From an uncultured Halieaceae bacterium (GTDB lineage: Bacteria; Pseudomonadota; Gammaproteobacteria; Pseudomonadales; Halieaceae), in the NCBI GenBank assembly GCA_913056165.1, contig CAJXMD010000016.1, positions 1 through 42,565 of the forward strand: 42,565 bases of DNA, given 5' to 3'. Positions 8,955 to 17,084 of the stretch are shown in pieces; the first letter of the stretch is position 1, and each line of letters opens with the position of its first letter. The position numbers and the translations under genes are program-made. Below the pieces are notes generated by a model. That model had not been told where the DNA came from. It worked only from the letters and a program-made list of their open reading frames with translations, and searched no databases.

Positions 8955-10085
8955 ATGAGCAGTCATGAGCCAGTGGTGACAGACCAAATTCTGGAGCTTA
9001 TTGCCAGTAAATCTGACGAGCAACGTCAGAACCGCCGCATGAGCGCGGAAGTTGTGTCCGCACTGAAAGAGTGCGGTTTCTACACCATGATGTTGCCCAA
9101 AAAGTGGGGCGGCCAGGAACAGCGACCGCAGGAATTTTTCAAGGAGCAGATCCGCATCGCCGAGGCGGACATGAGCACCGCCTGGGCCAGTGGCATTATC
9201 GCCGTTCACGCATTCCAAATCGCCCTCATGTCCGAAGAAGCGCAGCGAGAGGTATACGAGAACGACCCGAATACGCTGGTGAGCAGTTCCTATAACCCGG
9301 TCGGCGCCAAGGCCGAGAGCGCCGAGGGCGGTTTCATACTGAGCGGCCGCTGGGGCTGGAGCTCCGGCTCGGAACATTGCACTTGGGCGCTTCTGGGTGG
9401 CGTGATCCCCGGTGACGGCTACAGAACGTTTTTGGTCCCCCGCTCCCAGTACGATATCGAAGATACCTGGAACGTTATGGGTCTTCAGGGCACCGGGTCC
9501 AATGACGTTGTTATTGCAGAGCCTATTTTTGTGCCAGAACATCGCACCCATCGGCAGATGGATGGCTTTAACTGCGTTAACGAGCAAGAAAACCCCATCT
9601 ACAACCTGTCGTGGGCACAAACTTTTGTCCGGGTGGTGAATTCAGCAGCCATCGGCGCGCTCAAGAATGCTCTCAAAATTTTTGTTGAGACCCGAACCGC
9701 CTCGGCAACCAGCGACCCCACCAAGCTGGCCGGGGATGTCGAAACACAAACCCGTATTGCTGAGGTCATGAACACCATCGCCGAACTTGAGGCGGTGATG
9801 TTCCACAATTTTGACAAGATGGAAGATGCCAATTGGCAGCCCTCGATCGAGGAGCGAGTGCTCTATCGCTATCAAGCATCGATCGTGATCGATAAAGCGA
9901 TTGATGCCATCGACACCTTGTTCGATGTCGCAGGCGGCCGCGCCGTATTTAACGGCCACCCCCTGCAAAACCTCTGGCATGACATTCATATCGCACGCTG
10001 TCACGTCGCCAATAACCCAACCGGCTTTGCCCGCAATTTGGGGGCCATGCAGCTGGGCGTGGAAAATCAGGACGTCTTCATCTGA
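8955..10085 (+). CDS. hsaA: HsaA-like flavin-dependent 3-HSA hydroxylase, oxygenase subunit
   Basis: A 376-residue acyl-CoA-dehydrogenase-fold monooxygenase of group D. Signatures seen: GFYTMMLPKKWGG, the central LSGRWGWSSGSEHCTWALLG segment, and the C-terminal LWHDIHIARCHVANNP with the His proposed as base in this family. In the steroid pathway HsaA uses reduced flavin from HsaB to ortho-hydroxylate 3-HSA, making the catechol for HsaC. No hsaB-type flavin reductase is in this window, so reduced flavin must come from elsewhere. A GGGGAAG ribosome site precedes the ATG. The stop overlaps the hsaD start (TGATG). A 118-bp gap after hsaC shows no clear terminator. Confidence 0.92.
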   Translation: MSSHEPVVTDQILELIASKSDEQRQNRRMSAEVVSALKECGFYTMMLPKKWGGQEQRPQEFFKEQIRIAEADMSTAWASGIIAVHAFQIALMSEEAQREVYENDPNTLVSSSYNPVGAKAESAEGGFILSGRWGWSSGSEHCTWALLGGVIPGDGYRTFLVPRSQYDIEDTWNVMGLQGTGSNDVVIAEPIFVPEHRTHRQMDGFNCVNEQENPIYNLSWAQTFVRVVNSAAIGALKNALKIFVETRTASATSDPTKLAGDVETQTRIAEVMNTIAELEAVMFHNFDKMEDANWQPSIEERVLYRYQASIVIDKAIDAIDTLFDVAGGRAVFNGHPLQNLWHDIHIARCHVANNPTGFARNLGAMQLGVENQDVFI

Positions 10086-10930
10086 TGCCGGCAAACAGCG
10101 CTGCATCCCAGTACATCGAGACGGGCCGGGGCCTTAAGATCCACTATACGGAGCATCCCGCAACCGGCGAAGAGCTCGGTGCGGTCGTATTCATTCATGG
10201 CAGTGGACCCGGCGCGAGCGGCTGGAGTAATTTCAAACAAAACGTTGGTAGCTTTCAGCAGGCTGGATACCGCTGCATTGTCTACGATCAATGGGGCTAT
10301 GGCCTTACCGATAAACCCCAGGACATCGACCACACGCTGGACTTCTTTGTTGAGGGATTACTGGCGGTCCTCGACGGGATCGGGCTTCCACGTGCAACGC
10401 TAGTAGGCAATTCTCTCGGCGGAGCGGTGGCGCTGGGGGCCGCCCTTGATCACCCCGAACGGGTCGACCAGTTGATTCTGATGGCCCCCGGAGGCATCGA
10501 GTCGCGGGAGACCTACTTCGCCATGGAAGGCATTCAGACCATGGTGAAACACCCCATGGGGTCTCCGGAGTTCACAAGAGATGTCCTTCATAACTTATTG
10601 ACTTTGCTGGTATTTGACCCGAAAAATGTTGATGAAGAGCTGGTCAATGAGCGCTGGGCCACACTCCAAACCCAAAACCCCCACGTGCTGGCCACTATGG
10701 CGATTCCAGACCTGTCATCCAGACTGGCCACGCTATCCCATAATACGCTGGTGTTCTGGGGGACCGAGGATAAATTCTGTCCCGCGGAAGGGGTTTGGAA
10801 GCTGCTACAGTCCCCGGCAACGGTTCAGGCCGAGCTGGTAAATCACTGCGGCCACTGGGTCATGGCCGAATATCCCGGCATTTTTAATCCTCGTTGCATT
10901 GAATTTCTCAAGTCCAAAGACGCACAATAG
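10085..10930 (+). CDS. hsaD: HsaD-like C-C bond hydrolase (4,9-DSHA hydrolase)
   Basis: A 281-residue alpha/beta hydrolase of the meta-cleavage product family. Oxyanion region HGSGPGASGW, nucleophile elbow GNSLGG (Ser110), acid Asp229 (WGTEDKF) and His257 (NHCGHWVMAEYP) give a complete triad in the expected order. In steroid degradation HsaD splits the seco ring-A meta-cleavage product into a dienoate and the HIP acid, which FadD3 then activates. The start is coupled to the hsaA stop by a TGATG overlap. The length equals that of BphD/HsaD proteins. Specificity is inferred from hsaA, hsaC and fadD3 in the same operon. Confidence 0.93.
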   Translation: MPANSAASQYIETGRGLKIHYTEHPATGEELGAVVFIHGSGPGASGWSNFKQNVGSFQQAGYRCIVYDQWGYGLTDKPQDIDHTLDFFVEGLLAVLDGIGLPRATLVGNSLGGAVALGAALDHPERVDQLILMAPGGIESRETYFAMEGIQTMVKHPMGSPEFTRDVLHNLLTLLVFDPKNVDEELVNERWATLQTQNPHVLATMAIPDLSSRLATLSHNTLVFWGTEDKFCPAEGVWKLLQSPATVQAELVNHCGHWVMAEYPGIFNPRCIEFLKSKDAQ

Positions 10931-10932
10931 CA

Positions 10933-10994
10933 CCACAGCGGGACCACCCGTAAGGTCTGGGTCCGCGTTCCAGCCGGCGGATCGGTGCTGTGGG
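10933..10994 (+). promoter_or_regulatory. Inverted-repeat region between hsaD and luxR-type gene
   Basis: The gap begins with CCACAGC (10933-10939) and closes with its complement GCTGTGG (10988-10994). Between them lies a second imperfect pair, GGGACCACCC and GGGTCC. It could fold into an extended hairpin in the transcript or hold an operator for the downstream regulator. There is no T-run, so an intrinsic terminator is unlikely. Confidence 0.3.
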
Positions 10995-11032
10995 GCCCAA
11001 AACCTACAGCAAGCAAAGGGATAGTAAATGGC

Positions 11033-12175
11033 ATGCTAGCGCCTTCACTTGATGATTTTTCGCGGTTGCTCGGTCATCTTTACGACGGTCACATCGAAGA
11101 AGACCCCTACAACAGCTTCCTGAGCGAGGCCCGCGCCATTATCGATTCCAATTTTGGCTCCATCACCATGCGGGAGCCCCAAGGAGACGATGGAGGTTTA
11201 TTGTTCGTCTCCTCCGACGTCCTTCAGAAAACCTTTGTGGATGATCACGACAATCCCTACACCGATAAGCACTATACATCCAACTTGATGACCAACCTCC
11301 CCTGGGGGCAGGTTGTTTGCCTCGATGAATGCATCTCCTACAACCAACTGGAAAGTACTGAGCTGTATCGCTTTTGTATGGCGCCGGTCGACATCTACCA
11401 CATGCTGGGGGTGGATCTGCGCAATGCCAATGGCCAGCGATTCAGCGTCCGCTTTTGTCGGCCCAAAACATCAGACAACTTTGGGGAAGAAGAACGCCGG
11501 TTCCTCGGGCTACTGGCAAACCATATCCAGCGCGCCGTCGCCAACGGGATGCAGCTAATCCAACTCGACAAGGAGCGTCGACTTTACAGCTCTACCATCA
11601 CCCGACAATCGGTGGGTGTCATTACCCTCGATGAGAGAGGTAAAGTTGTCACTCGAAACGTCGTAGCCGATAACATCATTCGGGAGAAAGACGGCCTAAG
11701 CATTGTTAACGGCCAGATTTACTTGGAGAGCGCATCAGCGAGAACCAAATTTAACAGCTACATCGAGGCGGTGGCGCTAGCGCAACGTAATCAGGAGGTT
11801 GCACCAACCAATGCCCTTGCGGTTGAGCGGCCATCGGGACGACCCGACCTTGAAATCCTGGTGAAACCCATGATGATCGACAAAACCGTAGAACCCGGGC
11901 ACACGCCGCATATGACGGTCTTTATCAATGAGCCCGAGCGCAGCTATGAGATTGACACCCGGATTCTCATGTCTTTGTATAACCTCACTAAGGCCGAGGT
12001 AAACCTTGCAAAATTATTGGCCGAGGGCGCTAACCTAGATCAGGCGTCCGCCGATTTGGGCATTGCGAGAAACACGGCGCGCGCGCAACTCCGATCAATA
12101 TTTGCAAAAACAGGGGTGTCGCGGCAATCCATGTTAGTGAGCCTCATGCTTAAAAGCGTCGTCACCTACTCGTAG
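11033..12175 (+). CDS. LuxR-family transcriptional regulator
   Basis: A 380-residue regulator. The C-terminal 65 residues form a LuxR/GerE helix-turn-helix (LTKAEVNLAKLLAEG, DQASADLGIARNTARAQLRSIFAKTGVSRQ). The N-terminal 300 residues look like a PAS/GAF-type sensory region, without a receiver domain. I use ATG 11033 and not GTG 10985, since the first 16 residues of the longer form overlap the inverted repeat and look non-coding. It lies 102 bp after hsaD in the same direction. LuxR-type activators such as TeiR are known in steroid-degrading Comamonas, so control of the flanking steroid operons is plausible. The ligand is unknown. Confidence 0.85.
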   Translation: MLAPSLDDFSRLLGHLYDGHIEEDPYNSFLSEARAIIDSNFGSITMREPQGDDGGLLFVSSDVLQKTFVDDHDNPYTDKHYTSNLMTNLPWGQVVCLDECISYNQLESTELYRFCMAPVDIYHMLGVDLRNANGQRFSVRFCRPKTSDNFGEEERRFLGLLANHIQRAVANGMQLIQLDKERRLYSSTITRQSVGVITLDERGKVVTRNVVADNIIREKDGLSIVNGQIYLESASARTKFNSYIEAVALAQRNQEVAPTNALAVERPSGRPDLEILVKPMMIDKTVEPGHTPHMTVFINEPERSYEIDTRILMSLYNLTKAEVNLAKLLAEGANLDQASADLGIARNTARAQLRSIFAKTGVSRQSMLVSLMLKSVVTYS

Positions 12176-12212
12176 TCGACGAACACCGACCCCTCGCCTG
12201 ACGCAGCAGCAA

Positions 12213-12587
12213 TCAGTCGAGCTTTTTCATGTTTTCACCGCCCCAAAACGCCCGCATACTCGACACCTTGCCCTCATCGTTAACCACGAACACATCGATG
12301 ATGCTCATCTCCAATTGCTGCCCTGGCGCACCGGCGACGAGCGTGAATGGAAAGGCTATCTCGTTCCCGGCGAGGCGAGGCGGACCTGAAAGCTGGGCAG
12401 CGGCAATGCCGCCAATAGCGCCGGTATAAAACCCCCGGATAGCCTCTTCCCCGATCATAACCTCGGACCCTACCGGGTCTTCGACGGTGGCGTCCGATGC
12501 ATACAAGTTGACAATCGTATCGACATCATTGTTCACGAGAGCATTCAGATAGGTCTCGCAGAGGCTCGTTGCAGTTTGATAATCCAT
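12213..12587 (-). CDS. ksi: Steroid delta5-isomerase (3-ketosteroid isomerase)
   Basis: A 124-residue NTF2-fold protein. The three catalytic residues of Comamonas ketosteroid isomerase are at equivalent places: Tyr13 (Tyr14), Asp37 in VEDPVGSE (Asp38) and Asp98 in IIDVF (Asp99). The surrounding sequence (ASDATVEDPVGSE, IRGFY, GKVSSMRAFWGGEN) also matches closely. It converts delta5-3-keto steroids to delta4-3-keto steroids by moving a proton from C4 to C6. Convergent with the luxR gene, 37 bp apart; a separate transcript from the echA20-ipdC pair is likely. Its presence implies growth on 3-hydroxy-delta5 steroids. Confidence 0.93.
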   Translation of the reverse strand: MDYQTATSLCETYLNALVNNDVDTIVNLYASDATVEDPVGSEVMIGEEAIRGFYTGAIGGIAAAQLSGPPRLAGNEIAFPFTLVAGAPGQQLEMSIIDVFVVNDEGKVSSMRAFWGGENMKKLD

Positions 12588-12703
12588 CGGCAGTACTTCT
12601 CCCTGATATTTGGCGTTAGTGTTGTTCGTTTGTAACCCGTGGTTGCTACCGCTCTACGAAAAGCCCAACAAATCAACGGCCACAGGCGATAACGTGTTGA
12701 CCA

Positions 12704-13462
12704 CTACTCTCCCTCAAAAGAGGCATTACGCTTTTCATTGAATGCATCCCGGGCCTCTTGCGAATCTTTATAGCTGTAAGCTTCCAGCGTAAAGCCCTGC
12801 TCCCGTCGATATTTAGCCTCGAGATCCCCATCCTCGATGGAGTTCAGCGCCTCTTTGGCCAACTGAATCATGATCGGACTCTTGGCAGCGATCTTAGCTG
12901 CAATCTCCATTGCCGCTGCAACTAACTCCGCGCGCGGAACCACGCGCTCTATCGCGCCCAGCCGCCATGCCTCCTGGGCATCGATAAATTCCCCGGTGAA
13001 ATACATCTGTCGCACTTTTTGCACCGGGAAAAGACGCTGCAAATGCGCACCACCCCCCATAGCACCCCGGTCTACCTCTGGCACGCCAAAGGTCGCACAT
13101 TCTGAGGCGACAACAATATCGGCTGCTCCGGCAATGCCGATACCGCCGCCGAGGACAAAGCCGTGCAGCGCCACAATGACGGGCTTTGGGTTTCTGTGAA
13201 TGGCAGCAAAGGTGTCATAGTTGCCTTTATTCACCGGAACGATCATTTCCGGATTCGCCCCGAGCTCCTTGATATCAACACCCGCGCAAAAGCCTTTACC
13301 CTCGGCACTGATCACAATGACATGAGCTTCCGGCAACTTGCCTAAACGGTCAATTTCTGCGGCGATAGATGCCCACTCGGCGCTGTCAAACGCATTCACC
13401 GGCGGCTTGTTGAAACAAAGGTGGGCAATGTGATCCTGCAAACTCACATGAAATGCAGCCAT
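12704..13462 (-). CDS. echA20: EchA20-like crotonase, steroid ring-C/D opening hydrolase
   Basis: A 252-residue crotonase. I start it at ATG 13462 rather than 13531 because the extra 23 residues overlap ipdC. GKGFCAGVDIKE, GGGIGIAGAADIVVASECATFGVPEVDRGAMGG (Glu of VPE kept, the first hydratase Glu is Gly) and AKEALNSIEDG....YRREQGFTLE match recalled EchA20. EchA20 opens the five-membered ring of the HIP-derived diketo CoA ester before IpdAB acts. It follows ipdC by seven bases, and the AAGGAG that serves it lies across the ipdC stop. This separate two-gene operon completes the ring C/D set near ipdAB. Confidence 0.92.
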   Translation of the reverse strand: MAAFHVSLQDHIAHLCFNKPPVNAFDSAEWASIAAEIDRLGKLPEAHVIVISAEGKGFCAGVDIKELGANPEMIVPVNKGNYDTFAAIHRNPKPVIVALHGFVLGGGIGIAGAADIVVASECATFGVPEVDRGAMGGGAHLQRLFPVQKVRQMYFTGEFIDAQEAWRLGAIERVVPRAELVAAAMEIAAKIAAKSPIMIQLAKEALNSIEDGDLEAKYRREQGFTLEAYSYKDSQEARDAFNEKRNASFEGE

Positions 13463-13469
13463 AGCGACG

Positions 13470-14540
13470 TTACTCCTTATCTCCTGCAGCTTCTGACACC
13501 GCGCGCATACGCGCCAGCGTCCCTTCAGCATCTCGCATGATCATGGCGAGCAGTTGGTCAACCGCGGGCAGATCGTCTATCAAGCCCGCCACCTGCCCGG
13601 AGGGCAAAATGCCGTCATCGGGCTGCCCTTTTACCATTGCTTCTTGAATCATCATCGGTGCGTTTGCGGCCATCATGGTTTGGCCCAAGGATAAATCCCC
13701 CGATCGGTACATTGCCCAAGCTGACCGCAGCATCCCCCACAGCGAGCCACCCGTCATTCGGGTGAATTGAAATCCATTTTTGAGCGCTCGAAGTAGCAAC
13801 CCAAGTGAGGTGGCATCAATAAGGCGAGCAAGATAGGCATTCGCGATCATGCGCTGGGGCAGCCCATCGAGACGGGTGCTTACGACAATTTTTTCTGGTG
13901 GCGTCTCGAGGTACACCGCCTTGGTTTGAGCGGGCACGGGTGATTCTTCTGTGAGCAAGAAGCGCGTTCCCATGGCAATTCCATCAGCACCCAGCGCCAT
14001 CGCCGCCACTAGCCCCGCACCATCGCGAAAGCCACCGGCTGCGGCATAGGGCACGGCGACCTTGTCTCGAAGCTGTCCCAACAGGATAGTGGTCGCGACA
14101 GACCCGGTGTGCCCACCACCCTCTCCGCCCTGAACTACCAGTGCATCGGCGCCAAGCTCCACCGCCTTTAGCGCATGTCGATATGCACCCACTGTGGGAA
14201 TGCACACAATGCCGGCACCCTTCAGTTTTTCGACAAGTTTGGCTGAGGGAGAACGGCTGTAGCTGACAGCCCGAACCTGATGGTCAATACACAAGTCGAT
14301 AATGCCCGCTGCGTGGGGCACATACATATGAAAATTGACGCCAAAGGGTGCATCTGTTCGTGTCTTAATATCGACGATGCCCTGTTCGATCTCCTCCAGC
14401 GTCATAACAGCACCCGCCAGAAAGCCGAACCCGCCGGCTTCACCGGTAGCCGCCACGAGGCGCGCATCCGCAACCCAACCCATGGCAGTCTGGATGATCG
14501 GATATCTGCAGCCTAACAGCTCTGTCAAGCGGGTTTTCAT
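13470..14540 (-). CDS. ipdC: IpdC-like flavin oxidoreductase (nitronate monooxygenase fold)
   Basis: A 356-residue FMN-dependent TIM-barrel protein of the 2-nitropropane dioxygenase family. Motifs: PIIQTAMGWVAD at the N-terminus, GEAGGFGFLAG, the flavin loop VQGGEGGGHTG and the phosphate-binding AAGGFRDG...GADGIAMGTRFL. IpdC of Mycobacterium (355 residues) is an unusual reductase/dehydrogenase acting on the HIC-CoA ring intermediate before EchA20. The length agreement and the direct link to echA20 support that role over nitronate oxidation. Start ATG 14540 has AAGGAAAA eight bases upstream. Divergent from the acyl-CoA ligase across a 173-bp gap. Confidence 0.9.
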   Translation of the reverse strand: MKTRLTELLGCRYPIIQTAMGWVADARLVAATGEAGGFGFLAGAVMTLEEIEQGIVDIKTRTDAPFGVNFHMYVPHAAGIIDLCIDHQVRAVSYSRSPSAKLVEKLKGAGIVCIPTVGAYRHALKAVELGADALVVQGGEGGGHTGSVATTILLGQLRDKVAVPYAAAGGFRDGAGLVAAMALGADGIAMGTRFLLTEESPVPAQTKAVYLETPPEKIVVSTRLDGLPQRMIANAYLARLIDATSLGLLLRALKNGFQFTRMTGGSLWGMLRSAWAMYRSGDLSLGQTMMAANAPMMIQEAMVKGQPDDGILPSGQVAGLIDDLPAVDQLLAMIMRDAEGTLARMRAVSEAAGDKE

Positions 14541-14632
14541 CGGGCTATTTTCCTTCGCGGGCTCAGGGGGCTAATGATGAAGCACAGAAGGCCTAGGTCA
14601 ACGCGCGCTCATTGCCCATGATAGGCTGAAGA

Positions 14633-14668
14633 GACTATGACGGCGAAGGCCAGACCAAGGACTATGTC
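14633..14668 (+). promoter_or_regulatory. Shared 9-mer GACTATGAC, copy 2, with a near-repeat 27 bp downstream
   Basis: GACTATGAC at 14633-14641 and GACTATGTC at 14660-14668 lie in the ipdC-ligase divergent gap, start to start 27 bases apart. The element also occurs in the 6.2-kb and 18.7-kb divergent gaps. Direct repeats at such spacing would suit a dimeric or LuxR-type activator site. This is inference. Confidence 0.3.
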
Positions 14669-14717
14669 GTCATTACTCAAGCACGACAGGCAATTTTCGC
14701 AGATCACGTTTCTATGA
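14637..14717 (+). CDS. Possible 26-codon leader ORF before the acyl-CoA synthetase
   Basis: ATG at 14637, six bases after GAAGAG, opens a 26-codon frame whose TGA (14715-14717) overlaps the synthetase ATG (14714) as ATGA. Such an overlap is typical of translational coupling. The peptide is basic (MTAKARPRTM... ending ITFL) and resembles nothing I know. It might instead be chance, or the ATG may belong to the GACTATGAC element. Confidence 0.25.
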   Translation: MTAKARPRTMSSLLKHDRQFSQITFL

Positions 14718-16423
14718 CGCTTTTTACCCAGTCCTATCACGATGCACTCGCCCAACTCACGATGACGGGCGCCCCCTTCGAAATAACGTCGGTTGATTCA
14801 CCCTCAGGGCCGGTCTTGGCCTTCGTCAATACCGCCGGCGACTTGCGCCGCTTCATGGCCGGTGGTCGAGATCATGGGGACAAAGCCCTACTGCAGTATC
14901 AGGGAATTACATGGACTTTTAATGCGTTTTTTCGCGCTGCCGACGTCTTGAGTCGCTGGCTGCTTGATGAACACGGGCTGGCCTCAGGCGATCGGATCGC
15001 CATCGCCATGCGCAATCGCCCTGAGTGGCTTATTGCCTTCGTCGCGATCATTAATGCCGGAGGCGTCGCGGTGCCGCTCAACAGTTGGGGCAAAAGCGCC
15101 GAACTCAATCAAGGCCTTGAGGACAGCGACGCCAGTCTTTTGATTTGCGATCCTCAGCGCAGCCAATTGGTCAGGGAAATCAACAGTGATATTCCCCAGC
15201 TGGTTGCAGACTTTACCGACGGGATCGATAACGCGCTGTCTCTCGATACCATTCTTGCGCCCTCAAAAGAATCGCTTAATACGAAGAGTGACTGCTTACC
15301 GGCCATAGAACCGACAGACCCCTGCATCTTGATGTTTACCTCCGGCACCTCCGGGAGGCCCAAAGGCGTGTTGCTGTCCCACCAGCATTGCTGCCAAGCA
15401 CTCACCAACCTTGAATTTGTGGGTGCAGTTACCTTCATGACTAATAAGGAGGCGATGTCCAAGCACCTGAGCTCCCCTGTGCCACCCAAAACATTGCTTG
15501 CGGTCCCGCTTTTTCACATCAGCGGCCTTTTCTCCCAATTCATCATGAACCTGCGCCACGGCCGGTCCCTATACATCATGTATAAGTGGGATGCCGAGGA
15601 AGCCCTGCGACTGATTAAACACGAGGGGGTCACGGTACTCATGGGTGCACCTGTCATGATGATGGAGCTTCTCAAGAACGAGAAATTTGACGATCAGGAC
15701 GCGGCGTGGTTGACGAATATCAGCGCGGGTGGCGCGGCGACCCCCGAGGCATTGTTTGATCTTTATCGACAGAAAGCAGCGCCCGCTCTGGCTGGAGGTG
15801 GCTGGGGGATGACTGAGACTATGGGAACTGGGGCGGCATTTACGGGCTACTTTTACGAACATCGGCCCGGGGCATCGGGCTTTCCCTCCCCCATCATGGA
15901 ATTCAGCTTTCGCGATGAACAGGGCCGGCCCGTTGACGCCGGGGAGCCGGGGGAAATCCATGTACGCTCCAGCGCGGCCATTCAGGCGTACCACACAGGC
16001 TCATCTCGCGACGGTGCATTCGAAGGCGGTTGGTTGGCCACCGGCGACATTGGTTACTTGAGCGATGAGGGGCTGCTTTACATCTGTGGTCGCGTCAAAG
16101 ACATGATCATCCGTGGAGGAGAAAACATTTATCCCAGTGAGATAGAGGCCTGCCTGCTGACACTCCCGGGGTGTGTTGAAGCGGCAGTAGTGGGTGTACC
16201 CAGTGCGCAATGGGGCGAAGAGGTCGCCGCGGTGATTCGTTTCGATTCAGGACGCAATTCGACTGTGAATGACGTGCAGACTCACTGTAAAAATCATCTT
16301 GCGGACTTCAAGGTGCCAAAGCACGTGGTCTTTACCGAACAAGAACTGCCACGAAATGCCACCCGAAAGCTGCTTAAACCAGCGATCGTCGCACAATATT
16401 TTGCTCCCCATGACAACAACTAA
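14714..16423 (+). CDS. Class I acyl-CoA synthetase / AMP-dependent ligase
   Basis: A 569-residue ANL-superfamily ligase that makes an acyl adenylate and then a CoA thioester. Visible motifs: FTSGTSGRPKGVLLSH near residue 210, the GWGMTE segment near 365, ATGDIG, GRVKDMIIRGGENIYPSEIE and a C-terminal Lys in NATRKLLK. The N-terminal 45 residues precede the usual fold start. The substrate is not readable from the sequence; in this setting a steroid carboxylate (side-chain or seco acid) or fatty acid is likely. It overlaps the EthD-like gene by 14 bases. There is no strong ribosome site at ATG 14714; coupling to an upstream mini-ORF is possible. Confidence 0.88.
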   Translation: MTLFTQSYHDALAQLTMTGAPFEITSVDSPSGPVLAFVNTAGDLRRFMAGGRDHGDKALLQYQGITWTFNAFFRAADVLSRWLLDEHGLASGDRIAIAMRNRPEWLIAFVAIINAGGVAVPLNSWGKSAELNQGLEDSDASLLICDPQRSQLVREINSDIPQLVADFTDGIDNALSLDTILAPSKESLNTKSDCLPAIEPTDPCILMFTSGTSGRPKGVLLSHQHCCQALTNLEFVGAVTFMTNKEAMSKHLSSPVPPKTLLAVPLFHISGLFSQFIMNLRHGRSLYIMYKWDAEEALRLIKHEGVTVLMGAPVMMMELLKNEKFDDQDAAWLTNISAGGAATPEALFDLYRQKAAPALAGGGWGMTETMGTGAAFTGYFYEHRPGASGFPSPIMEFSFRDEQGRPVDAGEPGEIHVRSSAAIQAYHTGSSRDGAFEGGWLATGDIGYLSDEGLLYICGRVKDMIIRGGENIYPSEIEACLLTLPGCVEAAVVGVPSAQWGEEVAAVIRFDSGRNSTVNDVQTHCKNHLADFKVPKHVVFTEQELPRNATRKLLKPAIVAQYFAPHDNN

Positions 16424-17075
16424 TCGTCTCATCGTCTTGTTTTTTGAACAGGTGCCGGACAACGAAGAGGCAATCGCAGCATGCGTGCCCCTGGAGCACG
16501 GGGTCACAAAAATGACCTTGGCGAGGCGAGATAAGCACAGCGAACGCGCGTCAATGTGGGCCCGCGACCCCATGAACTGCCTGCCTAATGGCCGACTCGC
16601 CATCGACCTGTCAGTGGCACCGACTTCTTTTGATGCGCTCAAGGCGATTGGCGAAGGTTTGGGTGGGGTCTCCTACGGCTGCATTGGTCGAACGCCACTT
16701 GAACCCATGTTGTCGGTCGGTGACACCTTTCCAGGCACGCTTCAACTTTGCTGCTTTCAGCGTAAAGAAGGTCTTGAGGATGCCGCGCTTGAAGACCTTT
16801 GGTTTGCTCACCACACATCGGTTGCACTCAGCACCCAGCAGTCTTTGGGTTATCGACAAAACAGGGTGCTCGAAAGCGGTTCACCTTATTTTGACGGGAT
16901 CGTTGAGGAGTACTTTAGCGAGGCTGCCGCCACCGACATGAGCGCTTTTTTTGCCGACGGCCATGATGAAACCCGCATGTGGCAGCACATCGAGGCGCTG
17001 ACCAAAAGCTCGGAATCGTTCCTTGATCTCAACAAATCAGAAGTTATCCATTTAACCGACACACGATTACGTTAG
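16410..17075 (+). CDS. EthD/Dabb-like domain protein, function unknown
   Basis: A 221-residue protein. ATG 16410 is chosen because the longer frame from 16269 would be a shadow inside the synthetase gene. The first 100 residues resemble a degenerate ferredoxin-like half; the second half holds LWFAHHTSVALSTQQSLGYRQNRVLE.G.PYFDGIVEEYF, which looks like the W..RH.pl....l....y.qn.v pattern of EthD domains. EthD-like proteins are small alpha/beta-barrel partners in oxidative degradation clusters with poorly known roles. It overlaps the synthetase end by 14 bases and precedes an SDR by nine, so the three form one operon. Confidence 0.7.
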   Translation: MTTTNRLIVLFFEQVPDNEEAIAACVPLEHGVTKMTLARRDKHSERASMWARDPMNCLPNGRLAIDLSVAPTSFDALKAIGEGLGGVSYGCIGRTPLEPMLSVGDTFPGTLQLCCFQRKEGLEDAALEDLWFAHHTSVALSTQQSLGYRQNRVLESGSPYFDGIVEEYFSEAAATDMSAFFADGHDETRMWQHIEALTKSSESFLDLNKSEVIHLTDTRLR

Positions 17076-17084
17076 GGAGTTAAT

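Noticed and set aside
16269-16409. Longer start (16269) for the EthD-like protein
   Set aside because: The added 47 residues lie inside the acyl-CoA ligase in another frame and look like shadow translation.
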